Shown here one piece after another: positions 20,548 to 23,651 of a DNA stretch of 23,651 bases. Below the pieces are notes generated by a model. That model was not told where the DNA came from. It saw only the letters and a list, made by a program, of their open reading frames with translations, and searched no databases. The position numbers and the translations under genes were made by a program. Source of the stretch: Elusimicrobiota bacterium (lineage in GTDB: Bacteria; Elusimicrobiota; Elusimicrobia; Elusimicrobiales; UBA9959); assembly GCA_030639665.1 (NCBI GenBank), contig DAOWCC010000010.1:1-23651 (forward strand), read 5' to 3'. The first letter of the stretch is position 1, and the number at the start of each line of letters is the position of its first letter.

Positions 20548-23500
20548 ATATCTTCGTTGGTATGCCGACATAATTCATAATTTCTATGCGTATATTTCCT
20601 TCTTTATCAAAGACGAAAGCGTCATAAGCGCTTTTGCCGTCTGAAGTTATCCCTTTATGAATGGCGTAGATATAAAGCGTATCGGTAGTTCTGTTATTAT
20701 CATGAATTATTATTTCATCCACTGAGTCGGGCAGAGCCATTTTGCTTTCAAAATGAATATCCCTGTAGCCGCAAGTTTGGAAAGCCGCTTCTATAGCCAT
20801 GGGATGAGCGATAAGTTTTTCCTCTTTATTTTGCCATAAAGGCATTGCGGGTGTTTTAAAGACGCCCAATACTTTATCCTTTTCAAGCGATATAATGCCG
20901 TCCAAAACTTGAAAACTCGGGCCATGAAAATAAACTTTGTAGATGTCTTCTTTACTTATTTTATATTTCGTCTTAGCCGGCAAAGCTGGTTTTTCCATGG
21001 CATCCCATTTGCTTTTAAAGTTCTCAGCGGCTTTGCCTTTAAAATGAGTTCTGGTTTTTCCAAGTTTAACCCCTTTCGAATTTATAAAATCGGATTCCAT
21101 TTTCATGCCGATTAAATCTCCGCTTTCTTTTTCAGCCGTAATTTTTATTCTGGCGGGCTTATTTTTTAAGAGCTTAATGGGCAGTTGGAAGTGAATATCT
21201 TTAAGAACTTTAGGATTCTTTCCCAAGGTAAAAGCGGCTGTTTGAGCGAATGTTTCTATTCCCATTACGCCCGGAACATAAGGCGTGCCGTTTATGGAAT
21301 GGTCCAAGAGATAGGGATCATCCGCTATATTAAACTCCTTCGCGCCGTGGGCTTTATTGCCGGCTTTTTTTGCTTCTTTTATGAAGTGGAAATTGCTTTT
21401 TTCCCCGGAGCCTCCGGAAAATTCCATTCCGTCGGCCAGTTCCAATTGAGTGTCCCAATCCATTTTTCCAAGGCTTGCCGAAAGCACGATTTCAGGCTCA
21501 TGGCCATAAACAAGTTCATCGGATATTGTGAGCATGCCTTCATTTGGATAAATAAAGTCCACTTTTTGGGATTTAAGAAAGGCTTCAACGCCCGGTCTTA
21601 TAGCCATGCCGATATTGGCATAGGCCGTCATATCCACGGCAAAAGCTCTCGCGCCTTTATTTTGAAGGCTTATGCAGAGTTTTGATATATAGTCGCTGGC
21701 GGCCGCGTAATCCGACTGTCCGAGATTGCCGAATTTTCCGGCTATGCATGAAATCATAACCCAGAAACCTCTTTCTTTCACTATCTCGGAATGCAAGAGA
21801 TTCATGGCGCTATTGGCTTTGGTATTAAAAACCGCGTAGAATTCTTCTATGGTTTTATCGGCAATAAGTTTGGAACGCTCAAGTCCGGCAAAGTGAATTA
21901 CGCCGTCTATTTTACCGAATTCTTTTCTTATGCTTTCAATAGTTGAATTGAATATGGTCTGGTTATTTAAGTCACAGCAATAATATGTCACTTTCGAGCC
22001 TTTGGCTTTCAATTCTTCTATGGTTTTATAAAGCAGGGCGGAATCTTTAATTTTTGTGAATTCCCTTTCAAGCATAACGGGAGTGGCTTTCTTTCCGCTT
22101 GATTTTAAGTCTTGCCAAAGTTTGGCCTTAAGGTCTTTAAGCTGATTTTCGTCCATCTTTGCCCACGCGGCCGATTCTTGCGCGAGGTTTATGATATCAA
22201 AGATAATTATATGCGGTTGATATTTTTCCGCCATAATTTTACCGAATAAAGCGCCCAAACCTCTGCCGCCGCCGGTTATAAGAACCTTCTTTCTTCTTAA
22301 GTCGAGTTTTTCTTTCTTTGTTTCTATTGATTCAGGCGTCATCATCAAGGTATAGCGCTTATTATTATCATAAGAAAGAGCCAGACGGGAATCCGAATAG
22401 ATTATTTCAAAGAAGGTTTTTTGCGCTATAAGTTCCGAGCTAGCGCTTGGAGCAAAGTCTATAAGTTTTACCGCGCATTTTTCTAACTCTTTTCTGGCGC
22501 ATAGCGCTATGCCGTTGATGGCTCCATAGATAGGGTCATAAGTTTTTTTTGTTTTATAACCCATATGGCCATCGGTTGTGGTAATTATCGCCATAAATGT
22601 TGAATTGCCTTTTTCAGGAGTGTTCAGGGCCTTATTGAAATGTTTAATTGCCAGGAATAAAGGCATGGCATAATGTTTAAGATCGTCAAAAGCGGCGGTT
22701 TTTTTGCTGAGTTTTTTATCAATCGTTCCCAAGAGATAAATAATACCTTGAACATTATTATGTTTGGCGGCAAAATCCTGTAGATTTTTTTCGACCGTTT
22801 CAATATCACTCCAGTCATTAACTATCGTATTTGCCGCTTTTGTTTTTACGGAAGTGAAAATATGCGAGGTTACTTTCAGTTTTGAAAGCTCAGCTTTAAA
22901 AAGTTTTGTTAACTCCGCATTATCTGAAAATATAATAACCGGTTTTTTTGGAGATAATTTCCGGATATTTCCTTGGTCCGCTTTGGAAAGAACAACTTTT
23001 GGAACATACCTTATGTGTCGGTTGGCTTGTTCGGCCTCAGGTTCAGGTTTAGTAGAAGAAACATCAGGCGGAAGGTTTGAGGCGGAAGGCGAAACAGCAG
23101 TTGTTGTGGCCGTTACAGTTTCTGTTTGTTGCCTGTCACCTGAAACCTCGTCGGCATTGCCGGCGCCGATTCCCTTGCCATCCATAACGAATTTAACGCA
23201 ATGACGGATTGTGGGATAATCTTTAAGTGATAAATTATCATCCTTGGGCAAACTGAAATGTTCCCTCATTGAAGCGAACAATTCCGCTTGTTTGACCGTA
23301 TCGATGCCGAGGTCGGCTTCCATATCCAAATCGAGTTCAAGCATATCTTTAGGATAGCCGGTTTTTTCAGTCAGCATATCAAGAATATCTTCTTTTATTT
23401 TAGGGTCAAGACCGTCTGAGGAAGTTGTTTGAGTAGTTGTGGCCGTTGCAGTTTCTGTTGCAGTTGTTTGCTGTTCACTGCTTTCTACTTTCTGCTCTCG

Positions 23501-23651
23501 GCTATCTGCTGTTATCCCCTTCCCATCCATAACAAACTTAACGCAATGGCGGATAGTGGGATAATCTTTAAGTGATAAATTATCATCCTTGGGCAAACTG
23601 AAATGTTCCCTCATTGAAGCGAACAATTCCGCTTGTTTGACTGTATCGATG
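20546..23651 (-). CDS. multidomain PUFA/polyketide-type synthase, C-terminal part (ACP-ACP-KR-DH), runs off right edge
   Basis: The 5' end lies beyond the window; at least 1,034 residues are visible. Numbering here starts at the Met encoded at 23626. A partial ACP (to residue 37) and a full ACP (about 75-153) share LGIDTVKQAELFASMREHFS, where the usual phosphopantetheine serine is threonine (T110). Linkers of Thr/Gln-rich sequence follow each ACP. A structural ketoreductase half (about 228-440) precedes the catalytic ketoreductase (447-670), with GGGRGLG (452-458), S626 in ISCIAG and Y640 in GQSDYAAASDY. A hot-dog dehydratase (about 765-1026) carries LDHSINGTPYVPG (H776) and HPMAIEAAFQ, where Glu946 stands for the usual aspartate. 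The order resembles the PfaA-like PUFA synthases. Product unknown. Confidence 0.85.
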   Translation of the reverse strand, partial: IDTVKQAELFASMREHFSLPKDDNLSLKDYPTIRHCVKFVMDGKGITADSREQKVESSEQQTTATETATATTTQTTSSDGLDPKIKEDILDMLTEKTGYPKDMLELDLDMEADLGIDTVKQAELFASMREHFSLPKDDNLSLKDYPTIRHCVKFVMDGKGIGAGNADEVSGDRQQTETVTATTTAVSPSASNLPPDVSSTKPEPEAEQANRHIRYVPKVVLSKADQGNIRKLSPKKPVIIFSDNAELTKLFKAELSKLKVTSHIFTSVKTKAANTIVNDWSDIETVEKNLQDFAAKHNNVQGIIYLLGTIDKKLSKKTAAFDDLKHYAMPLFLAIKHFNKALNTPEKGNSTFMAIITTTDGHMGYKTKKTYDPIYGAINGIALCARKELEKCAVKLIDFAPSASSELIAQKTFFEIIYSDSRLALSYDNNKRYTLMMTPESIETKKEKLDLRRKKVLITGGGRGLGALFGKIMAEKYQPHIIIFDIINLAQESAAWAKMDENQLKDLKAKLWQDLKSSGKKATPVMLEREFTKIKDSALLYKTIEELKAKGSKVTYYCCDLNNQTIFNSTIESIRKEFGKIDGVIHFAGLERSKLIADKTIEEFYAVFNTKANSAMNLLHSEIVKERGFWVMISCIAGKFGNLGQSDYAAASDYISKLCISLQNKGARAFAVDMTAYANIGMAIRPGVEAFLKSQKVDFIYPNEGMLTISDELVYGHEPEIVLSASLGKMDWDTQLELADGMEFSGGSGEKSNFHFIKEAKKAGNKAHGAKEFNIADDPYLLDHSINGTPYVPGVMGIETFAQTAAFTLGKNPKVLKDIHFQLPIKLLKNKPARIKITAEKESGDLIGMKMESDFINSKGVKLGKTRTHFKGKAAENFKSKWDAMEKPALPAKTKYKISKEDIYKVYFHGPSFQVLDGIISLEKDKVLGVFKTPAMPLWQNKEEKLIAHPMAIEAAFQTCGYRDIHFESKMALPDSVDEIIIHDNNRTTDTLYIYAIHKGITSDGKSAYDAFVFDKEGNIRIEIMNYVGIPTKI
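23114..23148. repeat. heptamer tract in the second ACP linker
   Basis: On the plus strand the units read TACAGTT, TCTGTTT, GTTGCCT, GTCACCT, GAAACCT. They encode part of the linker after the complete ACP (EVSGDRQQTETV). Confidence 0.6.
23172..23306 (-). repeat. near-identical ACP-coding duplication (copy 1 of 2; copy 2 at 23517-23651)
   Basis: About 135 bp here and the last 135 bp of the window, offset by 345 bp, differ at only about six positions by eye, mostly silent. The unit encodes the second half of each ACP. The identity is too high for old domains, so the duplication or conversion is recent. More copies may lie beyond the edge. Confidence 0.85.
23465..23513. repeat. seven-unit heptamer tract in the first ACP linker
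   Basis: Seven consecutive 7-bp units, TGTTTGC, TGTTCAC, TGCTTTC, TACTTTC, TGCTCTC, GGCTATC, TGCTGTT, cover 49 bp. They encode the ADSREQKVESSEQQ linker after the first ACP. It is the clearest heptamer tract in the window. Confidence 0.8.

Noticed and set aside
21185..21685. Plus-strand 166-codon open frame opposite the synthase
   Set aside because: It lies antisense to the conserved ketoreductase-dehydratase region and has no ribosome site or family resemblance.
23465..23513. CRISPR-like array
   Set aside because: The period is only 7 bp, there are no spacers, the tract lies within a coding linker, and no cas gene is present.

Overview
The window looks like a chromosomal segment of an anaerobic, moderately AT-rich bacterium from a little-cultured phylum, most plausibly Omnitrophota or Elusimicrobiota. 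This placement is an inference. It rests on a DUF6754-type membrane operon, a partial PUFA/polyketide-type synthase with tandem acyl carrier domains, the oxygen-sensitive ThiH route to thiazole, and many small palindromic and 7-bp-period repeats between and inside genes. No rRNA, tRNA, transposase, phage gene or CRISPR array was seen.

Layout. (1) 48-3400, + strand: a tight operon of four membrane-protein genes (a DUF6754-like protein and three unnamed partners), ended by a strong intrinsic terminator. (2) 3623-4546, +: a secreted protein of three ~79-residue repeats, with its own terminator of nearly the same stem. (3) 4816-5673, -: a secreted SurA/PrsA-like peptidyl-prolyl isomerase. (4) 5742-12873, +: a thiamin locus. 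A TPP riboswitch precedes thiC, then thiM, thiE and thiD, and after a 199-bp gap thiS, thiG, thiH, thiF and a second thiE, almost all overlapping. (5) 12965-14032, -: an MscS-type mechanosensitive channel. (6) 14205-17787, -: a five-gene membrane module resembling complex I subunits N, J, K, A and H, with none of the hydrophilic subunits nearby. (7) 18026-23651, -: an acyl-CoA carboxyltransferase, an Sfp-type phosphopantetheinyl transferase and the C-terminal 1,034 or so residues of a multidomain synthase (ACP-ACP-KR-DH) that runs off the right edge.

How the genes work together. The thiamin locus joins the HMP branch (thiC, thiD), thiazole salvage (thiM), de novo thiazole synthesis (thiS, G, H, F) and coupling (two ThiE paralogues), under one visible TPP riboswitch. 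In region 7 the synthase needs 4'-phosphopantetheine, which the adjacent transferase would supply. The carboxyltransferase could help make the extender unit, although its biotin carboxylase and carrier partners are not here. The Nuo-like genes would form a proton- or sodium-translocating membrane arm whose redox partner must lie elsewhere.

The most striking feature is repeat DNA invading genes. Palindromic elements lie in frame inside three genes (NuoH-like, NuoA-like, phosphopantetheinyl transferase). Degenerate heptanucleotide tracts occur at about ten sites, including gene ends and the ACP linkers. This resembles, by analogy only, Rickettsia palindromic elements and the heptameric STRR repeats of cyanobacteria.
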